Positions 44,952 to 57,975 are shown, numbered from the stretch's first letter. The stretch is 64,000 nucleotides of DNA from Lycium barbarum (GCF_019175385.1 NC_083345.1:43112098-43176097); one strand, 5' to 3'. Program-made: numbers and translations. The notes: generated by a model not told the origin, from the sequence alone.

Positions 44952-45130
44952 TTTGGAGAGCAGAATTATCTTTGAGATTTTATAAGATTAGACGTGTTCA
45001 TCTTGAGTATACGAGGGTTTAAGTTCATGCTTAGTATGTGTTGGAAGGATTACAGGTTAAACGAATCGATGAGAATACATTTCGGCAAAACTTGGGTTTC
45101 ACGATTGGATTTACGGACAATATATTTGGT
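44952..45130 (+). other. Internal leftover after the damaged primer site
   Basis: The first bases (TTTGGAGAGC) are a primer-site remnant. The rest resembles a decayed element leader; no coding sequence is seen. Confidence 0.4.
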
Positions 45131-46106
45131 TTGACCCCCATCGTACTTTGATAACAGTGGGGGGTGAGCCACTATTGGCATTTTACAATCCAAATATACG
45201 GATCGTATATTTTTTTACGGTCCGTAAATATGGACGGTAAATTCAAGTCGGTGGCAGCTCTTTTTTTTTTATATATTTTGTACCCTCCTCATTTTATCTC
45301 ATTTTCATCATTTCCCCAGACCCCTAACACTTATAGAAACCCTCTCCAACATATGTAATCAACCCCCTAGTGAAGTTGAGGAATTAAAGTGAGAACCAAG
45401 TGCCAAGGTTCCCAAAGTGTTGTTGAAGTGTGTTTATCCTTCTTGTAGTAGCTTTGGAGGATACTTCAAGGTGAAGTAATCTTGGAGTTGTTGTGGTCTT
45501 GAGGTAATAATTCATCTTATTTTCATGTTTATGAGTTTATGTGATGGTTATACTAGGTTTGGAGGGAAAGAAGTTGGAGGGAAGGTTCAATAATGAACTT
45601 GAGGTAATGTTGAGTTGTAATCTTTTTTGTGCCATGTTGTTAATGTGTTTTTGAGATAAATTCTTATTGTATGGATACTAGTTGATGTTGAGATTGTGTT
45701 GAGGTTGTGATACTTTATGTATTTGGAAGAAGGAGGTGTATAGGTGTCGTATGCGAAGCGTATATCAAGTTGTTTTATTGTATACTTTTAAATGTTATTG
45801 ATATGAGTTTAAAAGAATATCATATGAGATTGATGTGTTGATTATCGGCTATTGGATATGTTGTGATGATTAAGAAAAAGGGGAAATGTTGCTCGTTTTG
45901 TTTTTTAATCGATTTATCGTTTGATATACATGACATACTAGTATCATCTAAGTCGTAAGTGCCTTCCTTTGTTATAGGATTGGAGTACAAGTTCAATAGA
46001 TTCGTTGTGGGTGTGTTGATGACTTGAGGTATGTTAAGGCTAACTTTGCTTCTTTTGGCATGATCCATATGAACAAAACATAAACGTAACGCTACTCCAT
46101 AATGAT
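45131..46106 (+). mobile_element. Plus-sense LTR piece, relative of the 2958-5466 LTR type
   Basis: It has a palindrome cassette (45193-45235: ATACGGATCGTAT, TTTACGGTCCGTAAA), then TTATATATTTTG (45270-45281), a leader ending in a donor-like TTGAG/GTAATA (45503/45504), and GTTGAAG/CTTCAAGG sentences like the 4700-4850 region. Ends are missing: the left boundary is uncertain and the right is cut by the Tat LTR at 46107. Confidence 0.6.
45190..45281 (+). promoter_or_regulatory. ACGGTCCGT palindromes upstream of a TATA-like run
   Basis: ATACGGATCGTAT (45194-45206) and TTTACGGTCCGTAAA (about 45213-45228) lie about 40 bp before TTATATATTTTG. They use the same CGGTCCG core as the cassette at 4985-5125. 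Confidence 0.55.
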
Positions 46107-49100
46107 TGTTGAGACCTAATTTTTGACCTCCCATAATTTGTTTTAATTACCCAGCGTCCTTGATATTAAACAGAGTGGAACATGAATATCATAAGTCAAA
46201 ATAATTTTATAAAATAATTTAGATAATGGTTTACCAATTTTTGCTTGATAAAATCATTTCTATAATATTATAAATTAATTCAAGTATTTTTACAATTGTC
46301 ACACTTTTGCTAAATTAGCCAAGAAGAGAGGATAATTTTCCATGATTATTCACTTAACTGTCTAAATTGTTGAAATAGTAATTTGCAAGGTATTTTACTC
46401 TGTTTAATGCAAGGAATCTATTTAATTAAATAAATTAATCCTTTTTACCCCTCAAATTCTTGTTTGATTTATTTATTTTTATAACTAATTGAGTGTTTTA
46501 TTATGGTTTATTCTGTAAATTATCCATTAAATGACTATAATTGAAATAATCAATTAATAGTCCAATTATGGCCCAATTGAAAATCAATTTCCTTAACTGA
46601 TGTCATTATTGCAAAATTAGCCTCCTTAATTGTTATTTAGTCTAATTGTGACCTTATATGAAAGGGCCCAAATCATTGGTCTGAGTAATTAGGGTCATTT
46701 CTGCAAATGTTCCTTGAGATAGCTAGTTGGACCAAACAAGGCCAGAAGTAAAATAGCCTAGTCCTAAAATTAAGCCAATTAAGGCTACACTTGCAATTAA
46801 AATCCTTTATGTAATTGACTGTGTCTCTAAAAATAATTAATTGATTAAGTTTTGTTAAAGTTTGGTCATGTTTGAAATATTTCAATCACTAGATGTTTTC
46901 AATTTGAGCTATCTTTTAAAAAAGGGATATTTTCGCCCTCCCATGTATACACATCTATACACGAGTATACAAGTATACATGTATACCATGTATACATGTG
47001 GGCTGCCTGATCTCCTTCCAAAATTTGAGTTGAGACCAGGCCCAAAGGGCCATGACCTCGCCCAATTAGCTTATAATATATAAGCTAAAGTTTCAACCAA
47101 ACACACCCCTTTAGTCATTTTTTGCTCCGCCATCAGGGTTTCCTTAAAAAACCCTAGCGCCGCCATGGGGTAATGGACTCGCTTCTACGTCATCCTTGCT
47201 ATTTTCGGTAATTTTACAGGCATACCATGCTTTTACCTTGTCCGGTGTGCCCATATCGAGCAACACATTTAATGTTTTGCATTTCTCTTATCAAACACTG
47301 TCCAAGCACAGTATATCTCACTACTTTTCTTTGTTTTTTAGACGATTCAACGTTAATACTTTGCGAATCCTTTATTGTTTTTGGTTATTTGTGAATTTGA
47401 ATCCTTCGTTGTTATTGGTTCATGAGGAACCGAGAAGATTGACTTGCTTTAGATTAGATCTGACCCTTTATCCATTCCTATACTCAAAGTTGGACCGTTG
47501 ATGCTGAAGGTGAGACTTGAATCTCACAAATCTGAGCTTGTCCCACATTAATTCGAAACTAGGGTTGGGAGGTTTGGAAATTCTATAAATAAGGACCCCT
47601 AATTTGCATTTGAAAAGGGATCGGGGAGGAATATAGACATATTCACTAAAAGAACTCGATTCTCTCTAGTTTTGGAAATTTTTGCTTTGAAACTTTAATT
47701 TTGAGTCTTAAGTTAAAATTTTAAGCCTCTTTTCTTTATTCTGTGGCTGAGTCTGAGGTGAAAGGAGCATAAGAACTTCCAATTTCAACACTCGACCAAG
47801 GCTGTGTAGCAAAGAGGTAGTTCCCTCTCCTTTTTAGTTTTGTATTTTTTCTTTTAGTTTTCAGTTATCTATGTATTGAAGCTAGTTTATCTTAGGTAAG
47901 CCTGTCTATATGTTGTCTGTGTAATTAAATTTATTTGTGTATTAATTAGTTTGTTAGCTAAAGCATGTTTATGTGTTAGTTTAGTTTAGTATATGTAGTC
48001 AAGTGTGTTTATATGTTTAGCTGGTTTAATCTGTTAAGTATATTTATTTATTGAGTCTAGCTTAATCTATTTAAATAAGCATGTTTATAGGGTAGATTGG
48101 CCCAATTTGTTTTGGTTAAGCGTATTTCATTTATGTTTTAGTTGATTTGACGGGTTAAACATGACAGTAAATGATATGATTTAATGCACTAATTAGTTCT
48201 AAGTTTTGACTATTAGCATACATTAGCTTAATTTTGTCTACTATGCTCGTAAAGGCATATGATATGGTCACAACTTGTTAGCCATTTGCTATATTAGATG
48301 CAGTCCTCGTGGTCTGATAGAAGTGTGAAAATGGCCCTGTGAATGTCTTAAACATGATAATATCAAGTGCCCAGCCTTCTTTGATCTGTTTGTTTATCCT
48401 GCTGAGTCTAACTATGGTCTGAGTTGCCTAAAATTTGTTTGATAACCCTGCTATTTGGTTTATAGCTCACCTAGTTGGCAACAACAAGGCTTTGTCTGTT
48501 TGTCCTGATTTTGTGCACTGATAGCCTCTATATACGTCTGAATATGGCCAGTATAAGTCACTGCTATGATTTTCTAAATATGGAAGTTTACTCTTGATTT
48601 AAGAACCTGTTGAGTATGCAAATGAGTTCAAATTCCCTATATTTGATTAACTTATGGATTGTTGGTACTGATTTCCTATGTGTATGGAACTTGTTCACTT
48701 TGACCTAGACACATGTTAAGTAGGTCCCTAAACCACTTGTTGTAATAGCATGACTAGTACCTTTAAAGCCTCCTATTTGATTCATGTTAGCATAGCAAAA
48801 ATGATGTGAAGTATGAATTAGGAATGTAAATGTTATCTAGACATGCCTAATTATGATTAAGGTTGTATTCATGCCTACTTGAGACTGTGTATGCTAAGTC
48901 TTCCTTGTAAGTTTGAGAATCTGAGCCTATGCTGTCACTCTACATGTTTAAATCTCAGTCAAGGTCCAAAGTGCTATGAAAAACAGTTTATATAGATGTT
49001 CGTTTACCTTGACTGGACTATGTTCTTTCAATTGATACTCTCATTCTGCAAAAAATACTAGAATGTCAACGGTTTGCATACATGATTAGTTGTTATTGTT

Positions 49101-49490
49101 GTATAGGTTAAGGCCTTGTTGATCATGTTTGTATGCCTAATTAATCTATAACATGCCTGCCTAAGCTTAGGTCACCTAGTTTCTGTTAACAATATGAAGC
49201 TTGAAGCCTAAAAGGGTCTAAACATGCTATTGCTAAGTTCATGTGAGGCTTTACATGCTAGTCTTTATGAACTTGAGAGTCTGCACCTATGTTTTGTTAT
49301 TCTATGGGCCTCGTTCTGGACCTAGTTTGTTGGGCTTGTGGCCTTCCTGTGTTTAAATGCTGAAACTAAGTTTTCTATATGGGTATCCAGTTACTGTGGT
49401 CACATTTCTTATCCATTTGATTGTCAAGACCTATCCCTGCTTGTCTTATCCTAGTAGTGAAAGATTGTTTGTGACTAGGAATCATGTTAG
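46107..49490 (+). mobile_element. Second Tat-type LTR, about 3.4 kb
   Basis: It starts TGTTGAGACCTAATTTTTGACC and parallels the LTR at 17529 in order: AATAATTTTA block, CTATAAATAAGG box (47583-47594), CTGTGGCTGAG-like block (47741), CGACCAAGGCTG (47793) and donor-like AAAGAG/GTAGTT (47816/47817). The sequence to about 49490 is AT-rich and non-coding with TTAGTTTAGTTTAG-type words. It then runs into a LINE fragment. No internal region follows, so it may be solo or truncated. Confidence 0.75.
46938..47083 (+). promoter_or_regulatory. GTATAC palindrome cluster in the Tat LTR
   Basis: GTATAC/ATGTATAC words repeat at 46944-47000 (six or more within about 55 bp), about 70 bp upstream of a TTATAATATATAAGC run. 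The first Tat LTR has a weaker ATGCATATATGTGTATG stretch near 18180. Confidence 0.4.
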
Positions 49491-49499
49491 TTTGAACAT

Positions 49500-49960
49500 T
49501 GTTGGTGCAACATCTTGTTTGGTGTAGTCTGATACAGGCTGGTGTTTCGAATGGATTTGAAAAGTTTCTACATTATCCTTTTTTGGTAATAGTACCAAAT
49601 TTGTATGGGTAATAAACTTAGGCAGTTCTCTCTCAATAAAGAAAGCCTTCACCATGATTACAATATCTTCCTTCATTATATCCCAACAACTTCGGAAAAA
49701 CAAACCTGTGAAACCATCTGGGTACCTTGCATTTGCCCCATTTAAACCAAAAACTGATGCTTTAACCTCTTCCTCAGTTGGTAATTCAACCAGGTGTTGA
49801 TTCTATTCATCTGTGATTATGGTGGAATATTCTTCAAAGAACTGAAATCTTTAGGAATGTTGTCTGCAATAAATGTCTATAATAGAATCCAACTGCTTCA
49901 TCTGCTATATTCTGATTTAAAGTTAACCATTCACCATTTCGATCCTGTATATTCCCTAGG
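49500..49960 (-). pseudogene. LINE reverse-transcriptase fragment
   Basis: Minus-strand blocks: QDRNGEWLTLNQNIADEAV (about 49950-49890), GLNGANARYPDGFTGLFF with RSCWDI (49755-49685) and FITHTNLVLLPKKDNVETF (49625-49555). The order is that of a plant LINE ORF2 just N-terminal to and entering reverse transcriptase. The corresponding stretch of the full LINE (25420-25870) is clearly diverged, so this is a different, older insertion, truncated at both ends. No poly(A) or target duplication was found. Confidence 0.85.
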
Positions 49961-49964
49961 CCCA

Positions 49965-51878
49965 GCGGAAGCAGACTTTTGGCCGCAAAAGCGGAAATCG
50001 CTGTGTATTAAAATTCACAATTCGTCGATTTAGTATTTTGGGCATATCTTGAGTTCAAGAGCTCCGTTTGAGGTTATTTTTGCGGCGCTGTTCTCATCTC
50101 AACAAGGCGGTAATATCTAACCTTTTATTTTGATGTTTCTTCAAGATTATTTCCACTAGTTATCAATTTTATCCGTGTTTGGTTGGGAAAAATTGGGGTT
50201 ATTAACCCAGAAGTTGAAAAGTTGTAAATCATGGATTTGAGGATCAAGATGATGGATTTTTGAATGGGGTTTCTGGATATATATTAATTATGCTATGGGT
50301 AAACTAATTTGGAAATAAATTTCTAGTTTTACCATTGCGGGCGGGCTCGTTGTTAACTTCTTAGGTTTGTTTTTTGATACCTAATCAAAGTATTGCAATA
50401 TGGGTATCATTGAACTCGTTCAAACTCGTAGAGTACTGTTTTAACTATATTGAACCAAAATTTTCAATAAATTCCAATTTTACCCTTTAGGGCTCGAAAT
50501 TGGCTTTTTGAGTGACTTTTTGGACCCGAATTATTATCCTAGCAATATGGGTGTCTACGGACTCGTATACTTACGTAGATTTCGTATTTCAATAGTTTGG
50601 GATTGTTCAGAAGCTTTGAAAACATGAAAGGCCGTGTGGTGATCGCTTGAGCTTCGAACTATAAATCAGGTATGTTGAGACTATGAGCCTTCACATAAGT
50701 GTCATGGTTGGTTTAAATTGGACTAATAAGGGGGATAATGGGGTAAATTAAGGGGTCCCGATACTTGTGACATGATGAGCACTTGTATTGGGTACCGGTG
50801 CCATTATATGGGTATTAGTGTAATTTCCATTGTATAGTCCGATCTGAATGCCATGCTTTAGGCATTAGCTGATAGCATAGATTGATTTGTGTCTGTGATG
50901 GGGATATGAGGTCCCTTATTTATTGCTTCTATATTTATTACCTATCTTATCTGTGATTACATGTTCTCATCACTTCTAAATACTCGTTTAAAAGTGGATA
51001 AGTGCTAAAGATAGTCTTTATTTCTTAGTTTGATGGCGTATTGTATTGCATGTCATATTCATGCTTATTATAGTATCTCATGTGCATTTGAGGATACTTG
51101 TGAAAGGTCTGAGAGAAGGAGTGATGATGGTATTTTGATCCAAATTGGCTAAATGACATATAATGTGAGCCTAAGGGCTGAGTATTGTGATGTAGAGCCT
51201 ACAGGGCTAAGTATTGTGATTGGAAGCCTAAAATGGCTGAGACCCGATGTGATGTGGGAGATCTAAGAATTCGGGTTGGTATATGGACCTGGCGAGTCCC
51301 CAATGGGTCACGATTCATTAATGTTCGAACGTGTGTGTACCGGTGATGGAAAGGCCTTGCATTACATTTCATATCATTGCATATCATATGACTTCATTGA
51401 TTACTTTGGTTGTGATTTTCTTGAGTTGTTACCTGATTTACCTTAAATGTCTATTTTAAAGCTTGACGGACTTATGAATTAGAAGCTTTCACCTAGGCTT
51501 ATAACCTGATATTGATGAGATTATCGTGATTAGAATTATTATAGACTAATAGCGGTTAAGTATGGAAGTAGAAATAGTAGGCCAACCCTCATCTCCATTT
51601 TCATTAGGGTCGGACGGCGATGCTGCTGAGTACACGTTGTTTCCCGTACTCATGCTACACTTGCTGCACCTTTTTGTGTGCAGATCCAGTCCTTAGCACT
51701 AATGTGGCTTGAGGCTTCATCGATCATTGAGGAGCCTGTCTTAGAGGATTCAGGTTGAGCCTTTAGCTGATCAGTGGCATCGAATTCTTCTTTTTCTTCA
51801 TTTACTTATTCTTGTCTCCTTGTTTCAGACAGTGTATTAGCTATTATCTCAGACTTGTATCCGTTTCTTAGAGGTTTG
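49965..51878 (+). mobile_element. Plus-sense Ty3 LTR piece
   Basis: It begins within a cassette (CCGCAAAAGCGG at 49983-49994) followed by TATTAAAA (50006-50013) and a donor-like GGCG/GTAATA (50109/50110). Further in is a CGAGTCCCCAATGGGTCACGA block (51295 on) shared with other LTRs, then twin hairpins at 51627-51683. It is cut by the next LTR at 51879, so the terminal hairpin and primer site are missing. Confidence 0.7.
51627..51683 (+). other. Twin-hairpin motif with alternative base pairs
   Basis: TGAGTAC (51627-51633) pairs perfectly with GTACTCA (51646-51652). CTGCAC (51664-51669) pairs with GTGCAG (51678-51683). Both stems differ from related LTRs at paired positions. Confidence 0.65.
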
Positions 51879-52390
51879 TGTCACGACCCATATCGAGGTT
51901 GTGTGGGAACCTACCTAATACCACCTAGTAGGCGAACTCTTTTCTCCAAACCAACACAATTTAATACACCAATTCAATAACTCATCAAGAACTCATTTTT
52001 CATTATCAAGAAATGTGAATACAAGAATACTTATACCACCATTTTCCCAAAATCGGGTCATAGATTAGTACAAGAGCTTCTAAGGTACAACTAGGATGAA
52101 ACAAATACAATGAAGCAAAACCTCTGTTTGGAATGAAATAAACAAAAGTCTTCAAGATAGCCACCGGCGAATCCTCAGAAGCTACTAAATCACGAACTAA
52201 ACTGGTAACAAACCTACACCCCAAAAAGGGTGTAGCAAGAGTAGTATCAGTAAAACACTCGTATTGGTAATCATCATAGGTTGAAAATGATTAGAAGATC
52301 ACAATAACAATAGTAAGCAACAGATAAGTATGTAGGCAATAACTCAGTCTGTTTACAGGTTCAATACGAGGAAGGGCGTCTTACCTCTAG

Positions 52391-52572
52391 CTACTCCACA
52401 ATACTCCAACCATACGGTACGAGACAAGAGTTTCACAATATGGTATATATGAACCTCTACTCCATAATTCTCCAACCATATGGTACGAGACAAGAGTTTC
52501 ACAACACTGTATTTATGAACCTCTACTCCACAATACTCCAACCATACGGTACGAGAAAAGAGTTTCACAAAT
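52391..52572 (-). repeat. Three tandem 66-bp units
   Basis: CTACTCCA begins at 52391, 52457 and 52523, followed each time by AATTCTCCAACCATA-like sequence, GGTACGAGA and AAGAGTTTCACAA. The unit is not seen in sister LTRs. Confidence 0.9.
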
Positions 52573-52974
52573 ACCACTTAAGACACAAACAGGAATACAC
52601 ATACCAGACCGAATCAAAGAATAACTCACGTCTATTATCCGAATAACGACTTCTCTCAACGGTAATCTCTTCCACTTCACTCTTCCTGATAGAAGGGCCA
52701 ACATCTACTACAACAACATACAACACTCAGTTCGAGGTTAAATATTCACCCACGAGTCCATCAATACCCTTCCCACAATATCGAACTAACACCACAAGTA
52801 CAGAAATATCAGTTTCGATTATCAACATGATACAAAATACCAAGTACAAACCAAACAATACCAATATGTATATATAAATGCAAATGCAATGCAATGATAC
52901 ACACACGCTCTGGGCGGAATACATTCACGCCTCGATAGTCATGACCCATGGGGGACCCGTGAAGTCCATGTACC

Positions 52975-53105
52975 TATTGTGGCGCACAGTCCGATCCAAT
53001 ATCTATTGCAGAATGTGCAACCCGGTCTAATATAGGTTGTAGAATATGCAACCTGGTCCAATATATGTATATATCTTTTGTGGCGCGCAACCCGATCTAA
53101 TATAT
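52975..53105 (-). repeat. LTR minisatellite, about 30-35-bp units
   Basis: Units with GCGCACAGTCCGATCC, ATGTGCAACCCGGTC, ATATGCAACCTGGTCC and GCGCGCAACCCGATC, separated by AATATATG-type spacers. Confidence 0.78.
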
Positions 53106-54763
53106 GAGCATGAATACTTGCATGATATTAATGCCAACAAGAATATGTCACTGCCAATCGTGCCACACATGGACAGATATCATAGTATCAGGAATAAGTC
53201 TGAATCTATTAACATTAATCGTACCACACATGGACACATATCACAAATAAGTCAATTCCTTCCTCTTTATAAGAAAATACCCAATAAATGAGAGATACGG
53301 GTTCACTGTCATGATAAGGTAACTAAGCATAGGATCACACTCGTGGCGACAAGACAATAGATCACAACAAGGCAGCAAGCCATAATCGACAACAATACCA
53401 AGCTAAGTAATCCATCCTAACTTCGTACCCGACGACAATATGATTCACTAACCGAAGTCTAACCATAAGATAACTAGAATCATCATCATGACTTAACATA
53501 ATGGCACGAACTCAATCATGTTATGCAGACCCTAATACTCACAACCTATGAAGCATCCAACACGAATAATGAGGCAACAATCACACATAACAGTACCAAC
53601 CTATGACTATCCAACCCAACATCATGTCCCAAGACCTAGGCATGCTCTTTCCGTCAGTCTCTATAGCACATATATGAAATCCCAATCGAACTTTAACACA
53701 AGTAAGCCGTAACCTACCTCGGGGCCGAGTAGGTTCCACAAACATCTGCTTGATCTTCATCTCCCATTCCCGAACTGAAAACTTTAATGGAAGGGTCTAG
53801 GAATAGCAACGAATCCGAGTAAGAAAGAGTCGAGGAGAAGGCATCCGTAATCGCCAAGATTCTAGAGAATCTACATACAATTTTGGGCCCACAAGGGTAA
53901 AATCGAAACTTTTCGCCAAATTAGGTTTTCTAAGTTTTCATGGACTAATAATCTAGATTCCATTTTTAACTATATCAACATAAGTCATAAATAACATTCT
54001 TCCCCTTCAAATCCCCAATTTCAAGAAACCAAGTCTTAACCCATTTAAGTAGAGAACGAAATAACATTTAGGGTTGGTTAATTAGCCTAGAGTAAGAATC
54101 TAAGTGATTCTTCAAAAATTCCATGATTCCAAGTCAAGAAAGCCCATTTTATCATTATAGGGTTTGTACAAATAGGATGCCTACATTTTAATTAACCCTT
54201 ATAGTCAAAGCTTAGCAAATAAAGGAAGAGATTCAAGGGAGATGGAATAGATGAGGTTAAAGGTTACCTTTCCAAAGCATCAATGAGATTTATTCTAAAA
54301 ATACCCTAAATGGTGGCTTATATAATTCGTTGGGAGAAAAATAAGGTCAAACCCCGAAATGAGCTTTACATACTAGGTCTGGCCAGCGTCATCCGCTGTG
54401 GTAGACACAAGGTTCACGATTGCGATCAACCGCTATGGCGGAATACATACTGCGATAGCGGCCTAGAGGAGATACGACTCATGCGCTGCACAGGAAGTGA
54501 GATCCTCTACACGGGACTTCAGACTTCGATCATCCCGCTATAGCGAGCATATTTTCGCTGGGGTGGACTCGCTGTAGCGGTCCACCCCCCGCAGTAGCGA
54601 TGCATTAGGCCCAGTGTCCCTACACAATTTTAATTCCTTTCAATCTCGACTATGGGTCAATTTAAACAAAAAAATCCCCCGCGGAACTATCTGGCCAACT
54701 GTTCATGTTGGTTTTAAGGTATGAATTGCAGGAAGTATAGTAATGACCAAACGGGTCATTACA

Positions 54764-55859
54764 TCAGATACCAATTAAACAACTGTTCGTCCTCGAATGA
54801 TTTGTGGTAGAAAGGAGATAAATGGAGTCGACACTACATATAATAAAATATAGTTAGGGTCCACGTCCAAGCTTCCCGTCCAAAATCATCGATCATGCTT
54901 TGTTCACGATTCGGATCTTGTTTTCAAAAGAAATAAGACTATCCGCTTATGGTAAACAATTCACATCACGCTTTAGGAGAGGAACTTCCAATAATCTAAC
55001 CAGATATAACGAATGGCAAGGAGCCAAATTTTAATGGGCCACGAGGGTCACATACCAACTGGGAATAGACCCGGATTGTGTCAACACGGATTAATTATTC
55101 TGGACTGGCCAAGGAAATATCTGGTATTGCTGTCACAGATAATGACATACGGGGCAGATGGAACAGCGTTGTAGTGGAAATTACAAAGGAAGGCATGAGC
55201 CCCTACAGCAGCTGGATCGACCGCTATAGTGGTCACCGCTGCAGCGATTCACATCCGCGATAGCGAAATTCGACTAATTCTGAAACAAATAGGAGAGGGT
55301 GCTTTTTCACCTTCGCCACTTCTATTCCACTCCCCCCACTACCCGAACCCCATTCCCATTCCCTCAACAAATCACCCTTTCAACTCCCTCTTTTAGTACA
55401 AAAACATTTCCCCTACCCTTATTCAAAACTCACTCTTAATTACCACTTTGAAAATCTCATATCCAAAACGGAAAGGCACAATTCTTGATTAGAAAAAAAA
55501 AGGTCAACAATTTAGTGCAATCTTCCCCAAAATCTCTCGAATCAAGGTATGTATTACTTCTAAAAACCCTACACTTTGGAACCATTAATCTGAACCTTTC
55601 AAGCCTAAATAACGAAAATTTATGAAGAAATTTTTGGATTTTTGCACAAGGGTTTTCGGTTTAGTTGGGGGGGGGGGGGGGGGGGGGAATCTAAAATTTT
55701 GTAACTTTTTTAACGTCCACATAGTTATATGACAGTGTAATACCTTAGAATTGCTCAATTTTAGGGGTGAAAAACCTTATTGTTATGGTGGGTTGTTCTT
55801 TGTCGTGGGTTAAATCCCTTGACAATTTTGAATTGTTTGCTGCCTGAAATTATTCCCAT
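54764..55859 (+). other. Second, interrupted copy of the antisense accessory locus
   Basis: After the internal end (minus TTTAATTGGTATCTGA) the region parallels 40719-41800: non-coding 430 bp, GC-palindrome cassette (55200-55266), pyrimidine-rich leader (55300-55440), donor AAG/GTATGT (55546/55547) and the beginning of the intron-like stretch with a G21 run. An LTR at 55860 cuts it before any coding exon. ORFs in it are not gene-like. Confidence 0.55.
55667..55687 (+). repeat. Homopolymer run of 21 G
   Basis: An uninterrupted run in the intron-like region of the accessory locus. The homologous place near 41530-41560 has only short G clusters. Confidence 0.9.
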
Positions 55860-56374
55860 TGTAACGATCCATTTGATCGTTATAATTCTTTTGATCCTTT
55901 TGCCCCCGTGGACCTTTTTTCGAGCCCTATTAGTATGATTTTAACCCGCGAGGATAGATGGCACGTTTCCCGTGGTCATCAGGTGAGTTTTACCTAGACT
56001 TTTTAGAATTTGAGCCTTTAAGTGAAAAATATTTCACCCAAGGTTGACTTTTAGGTAAACAGACCTTTTTTGGAATTTCATCGATTCCAACATATCCGGA
56101 TGATCGTATGGAACTTGGTGGGATGTTCGATTTGGTTCCCAAGGCACTTGGGAGCATTTTAGGCTATTGGTTAGAAAGTTGGTCTTAGTCCATTGGGGGT
56201 TGACTTGGTCAATTTGACCTCCGTTGGGAATTCCAAGGCCACGGGTGAGTTCGTAGCGCATGTTTATGGGTGTATACATGTTTGTTTTGTATTTGTGGGG
56301 CCTTCGGTGATTATCGCATTTGGAGTTGAAACATGTTGAAAATCAGAAAGTTTTTGGGGTCTGGGTTCCGTTGT

Positions 56375-56525
56375 AACGGCACCAGACTCGCTGTAGTGGT
56401 CCCGCCATAGCGAGGGACTGGCTGTTGTAGCGGGTTTGAGGATTTTATGGCGAGGCGAAGTCCGCTGTGGCGGACTCGCGATAGCGAGGGTAAGCCACCA
56501 TAGTGGGCCCGCTGCAGCGGCTAGC
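56375..56525 (+). promoter_or_regulatory. GC-palindrome cassette
   Basis: CCGCTGTGGCGG, CGCGATAGCG, CCACCATAGTGGG, CCCGCTGCAGCGG and related words occupy 150 bp. No convincing TATA box was found downstream in this copy. Confidence 0.45.
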
Positions 56526-57779
56526 GGGACAAAAATTCTTACTTATTGCTAAGTTAAAGACTGTTAAACCCTATCACTTCTCCCATCACTCTCTAAGCAT
56601 ACTTTTGGCTATTTGGATAGCTTGGGAACTGAATCTTCATTGTGGTAAGATCCTTAACCTTAGACTTCATTAATTACCTTCCTTAATCCTTAATTTGTGC
56701 TACAAATCTTTAGAAACAAAGGGGGAAGATGGGTTCTTATGATAATTTCTTGAAGTGAGTTCTAGACTTCCTAAATGGAAATTGATGATGAAATTGACTA
56801 GTGTAACCATAGAATTTGATAAATTCATTGTTTTTAAGCTTAGTCGTTCAATTATTAGTGATTAATTTGAGTATTGAAAAGTTAGGGCTCATACCCAAAA
56901 TTGGGGGTTTCACTTTAAATCTGAATTAGGCTTAATCTTGAGTTGATTTAGCATTTGAATAGTGGGTTTGATTATCTAGAGCATGGATTGCATATTCCAC
57001 CTTCCAATTTCCCATTTTAGCCTGGTAGGTCTGTTTCCCTAATTTCATGAGTTAGAATTTGACCTATATTAGAAGTATAGCAATATGGGTATTGCTCTTC
57101 TTGATTTCTAATGTAGAATTCAAATATGGTTAGACTTTGAGTATTTGGAGGCGCAAAGAAAGGGCAAGGCTAAGGTTTGATGGTTCGTGGCTCCTGTTCG
57201 GCATTCCAGGTAGGTTATGGCTTACCTTTTTAGTTAGACTTCAGTTAGCGAATCACATGTCGAGTTAGTGATCGTTAGAGAAATCATGTAAGCCTTCAGG
57301 TATGAAGTTAGATGGATTCCTAGGTTAGTACTATTTTTTAATTTGGTGTGTTGCCTTGCTGCGATTTATTGGCTTGTTTCCACGTGTGTGATATTAGATT
57401 AGATGCTTTGTCATCTTATCATGATTGAGATATAGCTATCCCTCATTTATTGGAATTATCTTTGACAGAGGAAAGAACTTGATTTGTTATTGATACCGAG
57501 AGATGTGTCCATATGTGGCACGATTGATTTGATATGTTGTCATCATTCTTTAATATTATGCAGTGTACTCAATCTCATCTTTCATGATACTCTTATATGA
57601 ATACTTAGTGACTTATTCATGGTTGTGAACCCATATCTCTCAATTATTGGTTATTGACTTGTGAAAAAGGAAGGAATTGATTTTGATCTTGATGTTAGGA
57701 TATGTGTCAATGTGTGGCACAGTTGTCATTGATATACTCTTGTTGGCATTGATATTGTGCATGCATTCATACTCATATA

Positions 57780-57975
57780 TTTGGGTCGGGTTTCGCTCCG
57801 CAACACATATAAAAATACACATATTAGGCTGGGTTGCACGTTTCAAAACACTTACTTGGATCGGGTTCCACGTACTGCAACACTTACTTTGATCGGGTTG
57901 CATGTACCGCAACACTTACTTGGAACGAGTTGCACCTACCACATAACAGACTTAGATCGGGCTGTGCATCGCAAT
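57780..57975 (+). repeat. LTR minisatellite, about 30-bp units
   Basis: Five to six units with GGGTTGCACGT, TACCGCAACACTTACTT and GGATCGGGTT parts, the largest set of this minisatellite in the window. Confidence 0.85.

Larger units (their letters stand above)
51879..54763 (-). mobile_element. Minus-sense 3' LTR (2.9 kb)
   Basis: TGTCACGACCC to GGGTCATTACA, followed on the right by the internal end seen at 40719. Contents: terminal hairpin CCTAC/GTAGG, CTACACCC/GGGTGTAG hairpin (52214-52235), three 66-bp direct repeats (52391-52572), minisatellite (52975-53105), donor-like GGAAAG/GTAACC (54268/54267), and the GC-palindrome cassette (54380-54605) upstream of a decayed TATGTAAA (54372-54365). 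Confidence 0.87.
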
